This document shows positions 1 through 11,865 of a stretch of DNA of 64,000 nucleotides, piece by piece. The first letter of the stretch is position 1. Each line of letters opens with the position of its first letter. The notes below the pieces were generated by a model, which saw nothing but the letters and a program-made list of their open reading frames with translations, did no database searches and had not been told where the DNA came from. Origin of the DNA: Bathynomus jamesi (lineage: Eukaryota; Arthropoda; Malacostraca; Isopoda; Cirolanidae); the NCBI GenBank assembly GCA_023014485.1, contig JAJOZX010003310.1, positions 69,501 to 133,500 on the forward strand, read 5' to 3'. A program made the position numbers and the translations under genes.

Positions 1-148
1 AGTTTGTGCATGCGCACCTAAGACAATGATAAGTGGCCACATGGCGAATTGGTAGGCTAGCAGTATCAGATTTCTTTAAGAAGTGTTGGCTGACGGAATG
101 TTTTTTCTTATTTTTTTTTCTTGTGGTGTTAATTCAAATTCTATCGTA

Positions 149-1210
149 ATGGTTTTAAGTAAAGAAGACTTAGCTGTTATAAAGGCGTGTTTTGCCGAGA
201 AGGGATGGCGTGCTAGAAAAATAATTAGGGAATTTCCGGGAAAAAATTGAAAAAGAAGTACAATACAATATGTAATAAATAAAATTAGACAATTAGGGTC
301 AACTGACAGAAAACGTGGCAGCGGTCGTCCGCATACTGCTCGGACTCGAGAAAACGAAAGGTACGTTGAAGAGCATGCGTTGTCGCAAGAAAATAATCCT
401 GGTACTCGTCTTTCGCAGAGAAAAATGGCGAATAATTTAAAGATTTCGCGCAACAGTGTCCAAAACAATGAAAAGTGAAGGAATCAGATCTTTTAAAAGA
501 TCCAGAATAACAAAAGAAGCCATGGGAAAACGGTTAGAAAGGTGTAATTCTTTGTACAGGAAATTTAATTTAGCAGACATTAAACGCATGTTTTTTCAAG
601 ATGAATCCGACCTTACATTAACTGTATCAACAAATCGACAAAACAACCGAGTCAATGCATTAACTTCAAAATCGGAAATCCCGCCAGACCGTCTTTATCA
701 TCCAATTTCACGATTTTCCAAGAAATTAATGGTATCTTGTAGTGTTTCTTACAATGGAAAACCAAATTATTCTTTACTGATCCACAGAAAACAAAAATGA
801 ACTCGCAAAATTACATTGAACACCTCGAAGAAGTTTTACCGGAATGCCAAGACTTGTACCCGAGCGAAGATTTTATTTTTGTTCAAGACAATGCACCATC
901 TCATTCAGCCAAGGCAACCCAAGAAATTTTGATGGCGAACATTCCTGAATTCATAAAAAATGAAGAATGGCCATCAAATTCTCCTGACTTAAATCCTCTG
1001 GATTATTTCGTGTGGAATGAGCTGAAGTCATTGGTGTACCATGGTCGCAGGGAACCATTTTCAAACCTGGAAGCACTTAGACAAAGAATTGAGGTTGTTT
1101 GGCCTATGTTGTCCCAAGACAAAATCAAGTCATCCATAGATCAGTGGAAAAGGAGAGTACTGGCCGTAATTCAAGAAAATGGGAGGCCAATACAACATCG
1201 ATTTCAATAG
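149..1210 (+). pseudogene. Decayed Tc1/mariner transposase (DD37D type)
   Basis: Three reading-frame pieces on the plus strand make one transposase. The first (from ATG 149) is a helix-turn-helix DNA-binding region ending in a GRPHTAR-like linker; an in-frame TGA lies near 246 and another near 476. The middle piece (456-800) carries the first catalytic Asp (FFQDES). The last (797-1210) carries the second Asp (FVQDNAPSHSA) and the third (SPDLNPLDYFVW). I count 37 residues between the second and third catalytic Asp, which is the DD37D spacing of maT-like mariners. A 3' terminal sequence ending in CACCCGGTA near 1330-1358 runs into (TA)n, as expected for TA-targeting elements. The 5' terminal repeat is not visible and may lie upstream of the window. 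Inactive as it stands. Confidence 0.85.
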
Positions 1211-1355
1211 GGTAAGTTTTATATGAGTTCCATTGAAATTTTTAACACATGATAACCATACTATTGGCTACATCTTGTACTAATATGGGTGTATTACTTG
1301 ACTAGTTTGAAATTTGTAGGAAAAACAAAAGTGTCCAGGTTTTTTTCGTCCACCC

Positions 1356-1358
<3 letters not shown>

Positions 1359-1424
<66 letters not shown>
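1359..1424. repeat. (TA)n microsatellite
   Basis: Nearly pure TA dinucleotide run directly after the mariner 3' end. Small Tyr/Ile-rich ORFs here are artefacts of the repeat. Confidence 0.95.
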
Positions 1425-1428
<4 letters not shown>

Positions 1429-1429
1429 A

Positions 1430-1665
1430 GGGGCTTTTCCTAGGGAAACGAAGACAGAAGAAAGAAGAGGACAAGTGTCTGAAACATTTAATGATTTAAC
1501 AAACTTTCGGAAGCTTTTTTTCCATCATTAGTGTCTAGAAATAAAATTATGATTAAAATTTAATTTTAACCATAAATTTATTATATACACTGATGATAGA
1601 AGAAAAGTTTCCGAAACGTTTAAGTCAATAAATATATCAGGCACTGGTCCTTTTCTTCCTCATAT
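1430..1665. other. Unclassified repeat-like segment
   Basis: No coding potential. It contains two imperfect, inversely related copies of a motif like GAAAGTTTCCGAAACGTTTAA near 1500-1520 and 1600-1620. Motifs of this kind are common in the 3' parts of Penelope-like elements, so this may be a relic of one; that assignment is only a suggestion. Confidence 0.3.
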
Positions 1666-1698
1666 ATATATATATATATCACACACACACACACACAT

Positions 1699-1738
<40 letters not shown>

Positions 1739-1919
1739 GGGATGAATTTCACAATAAAACACGTGAAATGAATGAATGCTGCAAATCCACAAGGAAAAAC
1801 AAAAACGATTCCAAGGCCTTTCGTGTATTCAAAGCTACACCTCGTCAGGGAATGAAGATAAAAGGCGAGATGCCCATAAATATACAACGTACAGGAAAAA
1901 CAAAACAATTAGCACATAC

Positions 1920-2382
1920 TTAACAAGGGTTAATGAGAGGCAAAAGAAATTTTAACATGATATCGTCAATTTTATATGTCCCCGCACTGTTATTGAAATT
2001 GTTTTTAAAATGAATAAATGCACATTCTAGAATATTTCTTTCTATTATATCTCTGTTTTTAACAAGCGCTTTAGAACTATCCCACATGATGCTATGGTTA
2101 CATCTATACATATGGTTAAATAAAGCATTGGAAGTATTAGCTGTTCTACACGCATATTTATGCTGTTTTACCCTAACATCTGACGTTTTACCGGTTTGGC
2201 CTATATATACTGAGTTACATTGTGTACATCCGATCGAATACACACAACCAACAACATTATCAGGGCTATTCTTTATTAGGCGTGATTTAACAGTATTATT
2301 ATACTTAAAGATTACATTAATGCCAATTGCTTTAAGTACAGTTGGAAGGTATTGAAAATTAACATGGTAAGGTAGGCTAAGG
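1920..2382 (-). pseudogene. Penelope-like GIY-YIG endonuclease end, left copy
   Basis: A 5'-truncated fragment of a Penelope-like ORF. The minus-strand frame shows the GIY-YIG core as CVYSIGC followed by two Cys and VYIGQTGK, then a conserved His (KQHK) and a second Cys/His segment (HMYRCNHS), ending in LLPLINPC and a stop at 1920. GIY-YIG nucleases nick target DNA to prime reverse transcription in this retroelement class. The reverse transcriptase domain is absent, so the copy cannot be autonomous. This arm keeps the frame through the endonuclease; the mirrored copy does not. Confidence 0.85.
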
Positions 2383-2399
2383 ATATTTTTACGCTGAAA

Positions 2400-2876
2400 T
2401 TCCTTAGCCTACCTTACCATGTTAATTTTCAATACCTTCCAACTGTACTTAAAGCAATTGGCATTAATGTAATCTTTAAGTATAATAATACTGTTAAATC
2501 ACGCCTAATAAAGAATAGCCCTGATAATGTTGTTGGTTGTGTGTATTCGATCGGATGTACACAATGTAACTCAGTATATATAGGCCAAACCGGTAAAACG
2601 TTAGATGTTAAGATAAAACAGCATAAATATGCGTGTAGAACAGCTAATACTTCCAATGCTTTATTTAACCATATGTATAGATGTAACGGTGACGTAACCA
2701 TAGCATCAAGTGGGATAGTTCTAAAGCGCTTGTTAAAAACAGAGATATAATAGAAAGAAATATTCTAGAATGTGCATTTATTCATTTTAAAAACAATTTC
2801 AATAACAGTGCGGGGACGTATAAAATTGACGATATCATGTTAAAATTTCTTTTGCCTCTCATTAACCCTTGTTAAG
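2400..2876 (+). pseudogene. Penelope-like GIY-YIG endonuclease end, right copy
   Basis: Mirror copy of the left fragment, with the same GIY-YIG core (YSIGCTQCNSVYIGQTGK) at about 2541-2600. A 10-bp duplication-like insertion near 2685 (ggtgacgtaa) shifts the frame, so the open part ends at 2750. The original C-terminus (LPLINPC) is still readable in another frame to about 2874. Confidence 0.85.
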
Positions 2877-3018
2877 TATGTGCTAATTGTTTTGTTTTTC
2901 CTGTACGTTGTTTATATTTATGGGCATCTCGCATTTTATCTTCATTCCCTGACGAGGTGCAGCTTTGAATACACGAAAGGACTTGGAATCGTTTTTCTTT
3001 TTCCTTGTGAATTTGCAG

Positions 3019-3689
<671 letters not shown>

Positions 3690-3741
<52 letters not shown>
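3690..3741. repeat. (TA)n microsatellite
   Basis: TA run abutting the left end of the next mariner-type element; a matching run (4474-4534) abuts its right end. Confidence 0.9.
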
Positions 3742-3747
<6 letters not shown>

Positions 3748-4470
3748 GGGCCGAAAGTCTGGATCCATAGGAAAATATTTATTTTAATACATAAATTACA
3801 ACAAATGGTAAATACTTAAAATGAATATCAACTTTAACTCGTAAATGCGTATCCGTGATACTGTAGAGTAGTTCGTACTCCAGTATAAATACTCAAATAC
3901 TTTTTTTATTTCAGCCCAGAAATGGCTTCAAATCCAACAACAGAAGACCGGGTAGAACTTGTGCTCATGTACGCAAGACAGGGCGCTACACACAGAGAAG
4001 TTGCTACCGAATTCAATAGAAATCATCCTGATAAGCATCCAGTAACACATGCGACTGTTGGCAAGTTGTTTAAACGTTTCAAAGAAACTGGAAGTGTACA
4101 TGATCGACGGCGTTCTGGTCGTCCAAAAACTGCAACTGATGACAATACCTCTGCAATGGTATGTGAAACTTTAACGAATAGTCCAGTAAAGTCAATAAGA
4201 AGATTATCAAATGAAACACGCATCTCGAGAACGTCAATTCGAAGAATTATTAAAAATCATAAATTCCATCCCTAAGTGTCTCGATGTCAGAGGCCGCCAA
4301 TTTGAGCATTTGTTATAATTTGTTGTTTATACTGGAGTACGAACCACTGTACAGTATCACGGATACGCATTTACGAGTTAAAGTTGATATTCATTTTAAG
4401 TATTTACCATTTGTTGTAATTTATGTATTAAAATAAATATTTTCCTATGGATCCAGACTTTCGGCCCAAC

Positions 4471-4473
<3 letters not shown>
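3742..4473. mobile_element. Tc1/mariner MITE with about 143-bp terminal inverted repeats
   Basis: The ends 3742-3885 and 4331-4473 are near-perfect reverse complements (outer sequence close to CAGGKTGGGCCGAAAGTCTG), flanked on both sides by TA repeats, which fits a TA target duplication. The interior encodes only the N-terminal HTH part of a transposase; the catalytic domain is missing. It is therefore an internally deleted, non-autonomous derivative with unusually long inverted repeats. Confidence 0.85.
3922..4275 (+). CDS. Tc1/mariner transposase HTH domain without catalytic domain
   Basis: An uninterrupted frame of 117 codons from ATG 3922. Residues about 6-50 form the first helix-turn-helix (REVATEFNRNH...THATVGKLFKRF), then a basic GRPK AT-hook-like linker (residues about 70-78), then a second HTH (VKSIRRLSNETRISRTSIRRII). 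It stops with HP, just where the catalytic domain of an intact transposase would begin. It sits centrally between the long terminal repeats of the MITE, which would be its binding sites. Known precedent: truncated transposases keeping only the DNA-binding half can act as repressors. Whether this one is expressed is unknown. Confidence 0.6.
   Translation: MASNPTTEDRVELVLMYARQGATHREVATEFNRNHPDKHPVTHATVGKLFKRFKETGSVHDRRRSGRPKTATDDNTSAMVCETLTNSPVKSIRRLSNETRISRTSIRRIIKNHKFHP

Positions 4474-4534
<61 letters not shown>
4474..4534. repeat. (TA)n microsatellite
   Basis: TA run between a mariner MITE and a hAT element. Confidence 0.9.
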
Positions 4535-4539
<5 letters not shown>

Positions 4540-7213
4540 TGGTCCATAACTATATAGGGGAAATTTTTTTTTAATATTTCCTAGCTCCCACCCACTGAAA
4601 TTGTGTTCAAAATTTATCCTTCTATCACTGTAATAGGTATTATATGGTATGCACTACACCTCCACCGCCTCTGGGTTCCCCCCATCGACGAGCTGATGGA
4701 TGCGTACTATCCCTTCTACGACGGGGTGTCATGATTCGCAACCACTCATTGTCGCCCAATCTAAGAGCTTTTTCTGGCATCCGCAAACTTCCGGCGATGC
4801 TCCGACACTACTTGCAGCAGATACTGCAGCTGCTCCTCGTCTTTGGTGTGGCGGCCGCTGTACTGTTGGAAGAGAGCCACAGCTCGCTCGGCGTGGTCAT
4901 TCACCACCCTGAGGTTTTCTACAACCCTAAATGCCGCCTGAAACTCCTCCATTTTTTCCCATTCATCCGGATCTTTGTTCAAGAATCCTGCAGACAATTG
5001 CAGTCGTTCGAAGAACTTCATCGAATTCTTCGTCACAAAGCTCTCCAAAGACGAACTGAGAGGCGGGTTGACACGCTTTGGAATCTGCTCTCCACCCTTT
5101 TTCTTGTATAGGGCTGCGACCATCCGACGTTTCGTTGCAGATGGAACATCGACATCGAAGAAGGCCACTGGAATCATTTCCTCAGAGAGGTACCAAAGCT
5201 GTCCTGCCAGCTTCTGACTGGCTGCTTTGGAGATCTTCTGCTGTGGATACGACCTCAGTGATTCCAAGAGGCAAAGGTCCTGAGCTGGAGCGGAAGCGGC
5301 CATCGGAGCAGTGAACCATACCTTTAGGTAGACTGTCACAGCGAAGTTGCTTATGTTTTGCAAGCATGTTTTCTCTTTCGGTGTGAGATGTTGCAATTGC
5401 TCTCGGAACATCCACATCTTGATAGAATACAGGACCTTGCACATCCAGCGAGCGTGACGCATCGCACCTGGGCGCTTGAATCGAATCGACAATTCAAGAT
5501 TTCCACCAAGGAAGACAATGGCGCGTTCCAAAAATTCCTTGTAATCGCCTCGGTACGTTTCGTGCTGGATTTGGTCCTTGATGAACTTCAGAAGTTCTTC
5601 TCTAACCGGTAATGGGGATGGACCAACAGTGGGGTCGTCGACACCTGTTTGGAACTTGCTTTTGTCGATGTAGTTCTACTGTTGCTGGAATCTCTTGAAT
5701 AACAGAACTTTAGGACCAGAAATTGCGTCATGACACGCCGTGAACGCGACGGCGACAACTAGCTCCATAATATGATGCCTGCATGCAAAGCAGAGTAGCC
5801 CTTTCTACAACTTCTGCTGTAGGAGCGAACAACATCCTGAGTGACGGCCACTGTTAGCAGCGGTAGTGTCGAAACACATCCCCACCACTCTTTCACTCAG
5901 TCCCCAAAGTTGCAAGAGAACGAACACCGCTTGTGCCTGCTGTTGCCCACTTCCTGAAGCTAGTTTTGGCACTCCCAAGAGCTGGCAGTTGCCATCTGAG
6001 GTATACACTAAGACGGGAAGCCGGTCCACCTGCTTGTTGTTGTTGTTGGTAAGGTCTGCAGAAGCTCTCCGTCCCAGTGCACCACCACTGGTTCGGAATG
6101 GAAGCCTTTTTGGACCGATTCAGCCTGCTGCCTGCGATTATGCTCTCGGCTGCTCTTCACAGAGGAGTGGCTGAGAGTCAGTTCCTCGAGGTTTTGGCCA
6201 AGGCTGCTAGCTGTTTCCGATACAATGTAAAGCGCCATCCGGTCACTCACCCCCGTCCTGTCTAAGGATGAAGATAATTCTGAGTTGAAAATATTCTTGG
6301 TCCGGCATGTTCTTTTTTTGGAGGGGAGAAGGACAACCTCCAGTGGCTCCCTCAATAAACTCGTCATCGGCAGAGCTTGAAGAAGCAAGTTCGGCTGTTT
6401 GGGATGTCGAGGCTTGCTCTTCGACTGCTTTCCTCTTTCGGACGTCTTCCTCTGCTTTCCGCTTTGCAACCTTCTGCTCCTTCTCCGCCAATTTTTTGTC
6501 GACGAAGCCCATTGTGCCACGCCGACCGGGCTCTCTTTGAGCGAGAAGGAAGTCGCGATCTTCTTGAAACTGAATCATCTGGAGAGCGTTTCCATGTGCA
6601 ATGTCGAACAAATTGTTCAGCTTGCTTTTGAAAGACGTCTCGTTTTGGACTTGTTTTGGATTTCGCCTTCCCTTGTTCTTTTTCAAAGCCTGCCACTCTC
6701 TGAACAAGACGTGTTGGTATACAGGCTCTTTCCCAAAATGAGAAAATTCCTTCCAGCACTTCTTCGGCGCTTTGTTTGGTGTCTTTCTTATTCACAACAT
6801 GATTGTCCAAAAAACACCAAGGACCTAGCCATTTGAAGGCAGTTTACTGCCTAAAATCTTTTGGTCCGGTTTGTCCAACAAGTAAAAAACACGTGTTTTT
6901 GACATGACCGTCACCGTAAGTAAATGTAACCAATATAAACCAATGTATGGTATACCAATATCTATTAAAATCCATTTCATATAGCTATATTTAACACTCC
7001 AACCTGTGAAAGAGCAGAAAACGGCATTAATGAGCACCTGTAATAGATCATAGTAATGAGTGACTCAGAGGAGAACATATAACCCCCATGAGCGACCACT
7101 AATTATGCACCGATGTGAGTGAAATTTTTCACAATTTATTTTCTGCTATAGTGACACAGATTAGGCGGGTGGGAACTGGAAAAATCGAAAGTTCGATTTT
7201 ATGGACCACCCTA
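4535..7213. mobile_element. Decayed hAT-superfamily element, about 2.7 kb
   Basis: The ends read GAGTGGTCCATAA (left, 4537) and, reverse-complemented, TAGGGTGGTCCATAAA (right, ending 7213). The start TAGGG fits the hAT end consensus. The flanks TATATATA and TCTATATA could be an 8-bp target duplication but lie in TA repeats. The interior carries one frameshifted transposase-like gene on the minus strand, related to the copy at 37561-38917, whose element has a clear 8-bp duplication. Confidence 0.75.
4761..6810 (-). pseudogene. hAT-like transposase, frameshifted, intronless copy
   Basis: Read on the minus strand in pieces: N-terminal charged region (6810-6243, including REWQALKKNK and DEDR-like acidic/basic stretches); a segment with LPVLVYTSDG and GVPKLASGSG; a block VVGMCFDTTAANSG (5805-6029), which resembles an RNase H-fold catalytic strand; a CRHHIMELV motif after a stop; then a long open C-terminal frame of 256 codons (4761-5531) with GAMRHARWM, WYLSEEM and a closing NDHAERAV/TKDEEQLQYLLQVV segment. 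At least four frame changes or stops separate the parts. The CRHH motif and the C-terminal block recur in the second copy at 37.5-38.9 kb. The superfamily is inferred mainly from that copy's 8-bp target duplication. Confidence 0.7.
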
Positions 7214-7224
7214 ATCTATATACC

Positions 7225-7225
<1 letters not shown>

Positions 7226-7270
<45 letters not shown>

Positions 7271-7684
7271 TGTTAGTTATGCAGTGGTTGACACCTGATG
7301 CCAGTTGTACGCATGAAAATAAAGAGAAAGTGTTTGTTTTTAAGTAACAATAACATGCAGCAATAAATTAGTCAAAGGTAAATACATCACAAAACACGTA
7401 ATGCAACAGAATTATAAATCTTCGTCATAAATACATGGATTTGTTTTCATTAAAATTGTCGTTCAACAAGTAAGAAAGCGATTAATTTACCATAAAACTA
7501 ACTAAAAGCATTTAAACAAAATTTACTGAAATTATAAATATATTTCCTTTGAAAAGATACATATTCTTTTGAATGGATGCAAAGTTTAGATTTCATTCCG
7601 TTGACACAATCTTTTAGCCATGCAGGTACGAATTAGAATGGGCTCAAATTATATAAGCTCTTTGGCCCCATCAGAAAGTGTGTG

Positions 7685-7732
<48 letters not shown>

Positions 7733-7871
7733 TGTGTTTCGGAATGAAGAAGTAGGTTGAGACATATGAATCAGTTCCAAAAGCAGCTTTGAGAATTATT
7801 AATACTCAAAGTAGAAAATCGGCTTCTTTTGTACTTGAAGGGATTCAGCTGTTAAATTTGTGGCAATGTTC

Positions 7872-7944
<73 letters not shown>

Positions 7945-8171
7945 AATGAAATAGAATGGGATTTAAAGTACAGTATAAAATATATTTTCCTTCCCCTGAT
8001 TGGTTAGCTTGTATAAGAAATGAAACAGTCCCCAGTTGGACAATTCATAATTTTTAATCCAGCCTTGTAAATGCACATTGGTGTGAGATGTGTAGGCCTC
8101 GTTTCCGTAGGCAAAGACGTCTGTGAAAATGCAAACATTTTCAGAAGCCATCCCATTACTATTTCATAGGG

Positions 8172-8253
<82 letters not shown>

Positions 8254-8254
8254 C
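7226..8254. repeat. Microsatellite-rich gene-free interval
   Basis: Contains (TA)n at 7226-7266, (GT)n at 7681-7738, (TA)n at 7877-7942, and a (TA)n-(CA)n-(TA)n block at 8170-8254. The unique sequence between shows no recognisable gene. Confidence 0.8.
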
Positions 8255-8423
8255 TGATGCATAAACATGTGCACTAATTTCTATGAACTTGACAAAAGCT
8301 TCATGATTCTGTTATTTTTCTCCAAAATTTATTATTTCTCATTCAGTTACCATCAGTTATCATTGGTTATTAAGAGGCACTCATTCAAGAGTATAAATGT
8401 CTCGCTCATTTCTTCGGTGTGGC

Positions 8424-8454
<31 letters not shown>

Positions 8455-9150
8455 ATATATATGTAAAGAACGACGCTTGTGTAGAAGAGCCTCCGCACAA
8501 GAAGAGGAGAAAGAACGAACAAATAAAAAATGAGGCACCTCCCAGGAATCGAACCCGGGATCATCTAATTGTCGGTCGGATATGCTAACCACTGCACCAA
8601 GGTCCTCGATAAGTCAGAAGTCGTAATTCTCCTACATACGAGCGGAATCGAATGCCCTGAGGGGGCACCTTTTCATGCCGTACATATATACATTTTAACT
8701 GCAAACAACACGCAGTATAATTGAGGTAAAGAACGACGCTTGTGTAGGAGAGCGTCCGCACAAGAAGAGGAGAAAGAACGAACAAATGAAAAATGAGGCA
8801 CCTCCCAGGAATCGAACCCGGGATATATATGTACGGCATCAGAAGGTGCCCTCTCAAGGCATTCGATTCCGCTCGTATGTAGGAGAATTACGACTTCTGA
8901 CTTATTGAGGACCTTGGTGCAGTGGTTAGCATATCCGACCGGCAATTGGATGATCCCGGGTTCGAATGAGAAATAATAAATTTTGGAGAAAAATAACAGA
9001 ATCATGAAGCTTTTACAATTTCCCTCTCAAATTCGTTCCAGTCAGCCAGTTAATATCCGCCTATTATTAAGCCATTTTCTTTTGGTTAAAAACAAAATAT
9101 TCCCGAAAGTCAAGTTCATAGAAATTAGTGCACATGCTTATGCATCAGAT
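8255..9150. mobile_element. tRNA-like SINE fold-back cluster
   Basis: On the minus strand at about 8536-8609 is a sequence with a pol III box A-like stretch (TGGTGCAGTGGTTAGCAT) and a box B (GGTTCGATTCC), spaced as in a tRNA. A second copy of the same unit lies on the plus strand at about 8900-8972, cut just after box B. Blocks 8462-8540 and 8728-8822 are direct repeats, while 8610-8690 and 8828-8910 are inverted repeats. The outer flank 8260-8345 reappears inverted in pieces at 8965-9012 and 9110-9150. I read this as a tRNA-derived SINE in a rearranged palindrome. The acceptor stem does not pair well, so a functional tRNA is unlikely. Confidence 0.65.
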
Positions 9151-9967
9151 ATAAAACGTCCGTCTGCGACCCATAGCGAATGTAATGAAGATTTATACTA
9201 TAATTCACAGAGATCAGGATTATGATACATTCAGTTTTAGTTATTTACAGTACAGCTACTTTTTTATTTAATTTGAAGTAAAAGCGGTCGAGATTCATGC
9301 ATCCATTAATTAATGGTGTAATTTAAACTATTTAAACAAAATTTGACTACTTTCCGTGCCCAATTATTACTGAAAGTATTTCATAAAATGTTTCCAGACA
9401 ATAGATGCTGCTTATTTGCAGTGTGTGAAAGGCTACCACGAACCGTGTATTTATTTCATTCCATTCCGCAAAACTTACTGATTAACTCTTGAACACTATT
9501 ATGTTATTGTTGCGTAATGCCAACAACCGTTATCAAGTCTCTACATGCAACAGTAGACGAGAATATCAACTTTCGTGTGGATACATAAAAATCAATGACA
9601 TAAAACTTAACTTAATTCATTTCACTATATAATAATAAAGAGAAGCTCTATTATTATGTACTCTGGTACAGTAAAACTACAATACCTTTTGACGGCGAAA
9701 CGTACGTTTTATGCGTTTATAGCGTTAGGACGCAAGAAAAAATATAGCTGAAATTAAGAATACTAATTCGGGACCACGTGCAAGCTTCAATTGCTTTAAC
9801 TCAACCGATTTTAAAGTCATAATAACTTCTCAAGTCTTAACTTCATTAAATGCAAAAAAAAGGTTTAAAAGTTCTTTGAATAAGTGAGCATATCTTTGTG
9901 CATGACAATAAAGACCGTATTTTGAATGTGTGCAATGCGCAAACTACATTATTTAGAACGTACACAT
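9151..9967. other. No gene recognised
   Basis: AT-rich non-coding sequence with no long frame and no repeat that I could recognise. Confidence 0.5.
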
Positions 9968-9969
9968 TA

Positions 9970-10214
9970 GGGTGTTTCAAAAATGACTCGCTCTCATATC
10001 AGAACTCGCACTGTCTATATTCCCAGTACCACTAGTATCAGTAAACACCCCAAAAAATTGAGCTCTTAATATGAAGGGGAAGGGTGGTTCATGGGGGAGG
10101 ATATTCAAAGGCTGATAATTTTTTCTTGTTTTTGATGTTTACTGATACTATTGGTAATGGGGGATATGGACGGTGCAAGTTCTGATATGAGAGCGAGTAA
10201 TTTTTGAAACACCT
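9970..10214. mobile_element. MITE with about 85-bp terminal inverted repeats (Tc1/mariner type)
   Basis: The ends 9970-10055 and 10130-10214 are reverse complements with few mismatches; the outer sequence is GGGTGTTTCAAAAATGACTC. TA dinucleotides lie directly outside both ends (9968-9969 and 10215-10216), as in a TA target duplication. About 245 bp, no coding capacity. Confidence 0.85.
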
Positions 10215-10216
10215 TA

Positions 10217-10733
10217 GTCCACATGTCAAATCCGACGACAACAACGGAAAACTTCTCAACACTAACAAAATACATTAAAAAATTAGTAAGTTAAACAAAT
10301 TTTGATAACTTCAAATTCCTGCATTTGAAAGAAGATATTTTAATACATTTTATCATACTTTATTAAAATAGGAATGAAAGTCATGCTGATGTCACTTTAA
10401 ATATTGACAGTAAAAACCGTCATCTCTCTTGCCAAATTACCATTTTGTTCTTAAGAGGAACTCTCATTTTTATTTACCAAGGAACTACTCATTTCTTATG
10501 TTGTATTTTCAAGCAATATCCTTCAGATTTTAATGAATAACGCTTAAACTACCACATTTAATCAACATAAAGAGAAAGAAAGAAAGGAAGAATACAAAAA
10601 GTTAAAAAAAGTTTAGTGAATTTGTAGAACGGACGAATGGTGTGAATTATCGGTGAGAGCAAACAGTTTCGTAATATCCAGCCTTAAATAGAACGTGGCA
10701 CTAAGAATTGGCTCTAATAGCTGCCACTATGAA
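10217..10733. other. No gene recognised
   Basis: AT-rich non-coding sequence between a MITE and a candidate host exon. Confidence 0.5.
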
Positions 10734-10807
10734 TTAATGAATTAAAGAGGCAGTGGCTGGATATGACGAGGCGTCGCAGAAGATTGGTTGGTTGGTTGTT
10801 GCCTTAC

Positions 10808-11002
10808 GTTTGTGAGGCCTGAGAAGATCGTCGAAGGCAACTGAGGGCGCGTCGCCAGGAGGGCTTGAAGCGGTCGAGGAGAGGCTGAGGAGGGAGGATT
10901 TACGGAAGCTGTTCAGTCTAACCAGGAGGGACTTGGGACGGGGTCTGGGGCTGAGCCCAGTGGGGCTGGGAAAGGGGTTCGGGCGGCTTCCTGACACACC
11001 AC
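10808..11002 (-). CDS. Candidate host exon, Ser/Pro-rich
   Basis: A GC-rich island in AT-rich surroundings. The minus strand shows an acceptor (TCCTTACAG) ending at 11003 and a donor (AAAC followed by GTAAGG) just below 10808. The enclosed 195 nt are open in the phase-1 frame and encode a Ser/Pro/Arg-rich segment (SGSRPNPFPSPTGLSPRPRP, then LVRLNSFRKSSLLSLSS). The frame stays open past the donor to a TAA at 10734, so a terminal exon is also possible. Its acceptor phase (1) matches the donor phase of the transmembrane exon at 40981-41178 on the same strand, so it could be the cytoplasmic tail of that gene. The link is inference only, and no family is recognised. Confidence 0.45.
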
Positions 11003-11009
11003 CTGTAAG

Positions 11010-11857
11010 GACACACGCCTTAGCCTCCTCCTATCAGCCGGCCCCTATCGACGAGGCAAATTGACCCAAAATGGCCAACAGTTTATCACATTAAATTCTG
11101 TTCCTATTCTTCTCTCTAATTATCTGCATCGTATGAATTAAATAACGTGATATTCTTTTCGCATGAATGAAATCTTTAAAATGGTACCTCTTCAGTTTCA
11201 TCACTGTAATGGATGGAGATCCATATTGTAGATAATTCCTAATGTTTTCACAGACTCATACTTTGCTTTGGAAAAAAATATATATTTCTGTCCGCATATA
11301 TATGCAATTTTAAAAATTTAAAACGGTAACCGTCCCGATGGCACCTATTGATTTGTTTGCCTACAAATTTTTGCATCCAGTTTGACATCGTGCAAAATGG
11401 AAGACAGAAATATGCAACTCGTGCAATTATTAAATGCATTAGGCAAGATCAAATGTATTGTTAACCAGTGCTTACACGCTTCAGAACTAGGCACGTCCTT
11501 CTCGTCTCAAGAAAGAACTTCAAAATGTTTCAGAACTTAAAAAAATTTCTTTAATGACCAAAAGGTATGATGGAAGTAGAATTTATCTTGTTTACAAAAG
11601 ATGCATATTATACGTCAATAAATACTTTAAAGAAATCTTACTGAAGGAAGATTGAAATCCTAACAACCAATCCTTCCAAGAACTTCTTATAAATACAAAC
11701 GCTTAAAAATACTTGAATCACTTTGAATTTAAATTCAGGCATAAACCAAAGAACAGAAGTATTATAAAATTTAAACTATAATTATTTTCCTGCGTTAGAG
11801 AAGGTGTACAAAGAAATTTTAGGAGTGAAATAGACTCTTTCTCGGAGCAATATAGTG
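11010..11857. other. No gene recognised
   Basis: Non-coding; a 63-codon frame at 11248-11439 (minus) has no recognisable domain. Confidence 0.5.
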
Positions 11858-11865
11858 CAGAAATA

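Larger units (their letters stand above)
1740..3018. mobile_element. Head-to-head pair of truncated Penelope-like elements (palindrome)
   Basis: The segment 1740-2382 reappears as its reverse complement at 2400-3018, with a spacer of about 17 bp (2383-2399). Each arm encodes the C-terminal GIY-YIG endonuclease of a Penelope-like retroelement plus its 3' untranslated end, and both arms are cut at the same 5' point. The outer ends run into (TA)n/(CA)n. The arms differ by substitutions and by a 10-bp insertion in the right arm, so they have diverged. Confidence 0.85.

Noticed and set aside
8536..8609. Functional tRNA gene
   Set aside because: Boxes A and B are present, but the acceptor stem does not pair and the unit is repeated in rearranged form; a SINE fits better.
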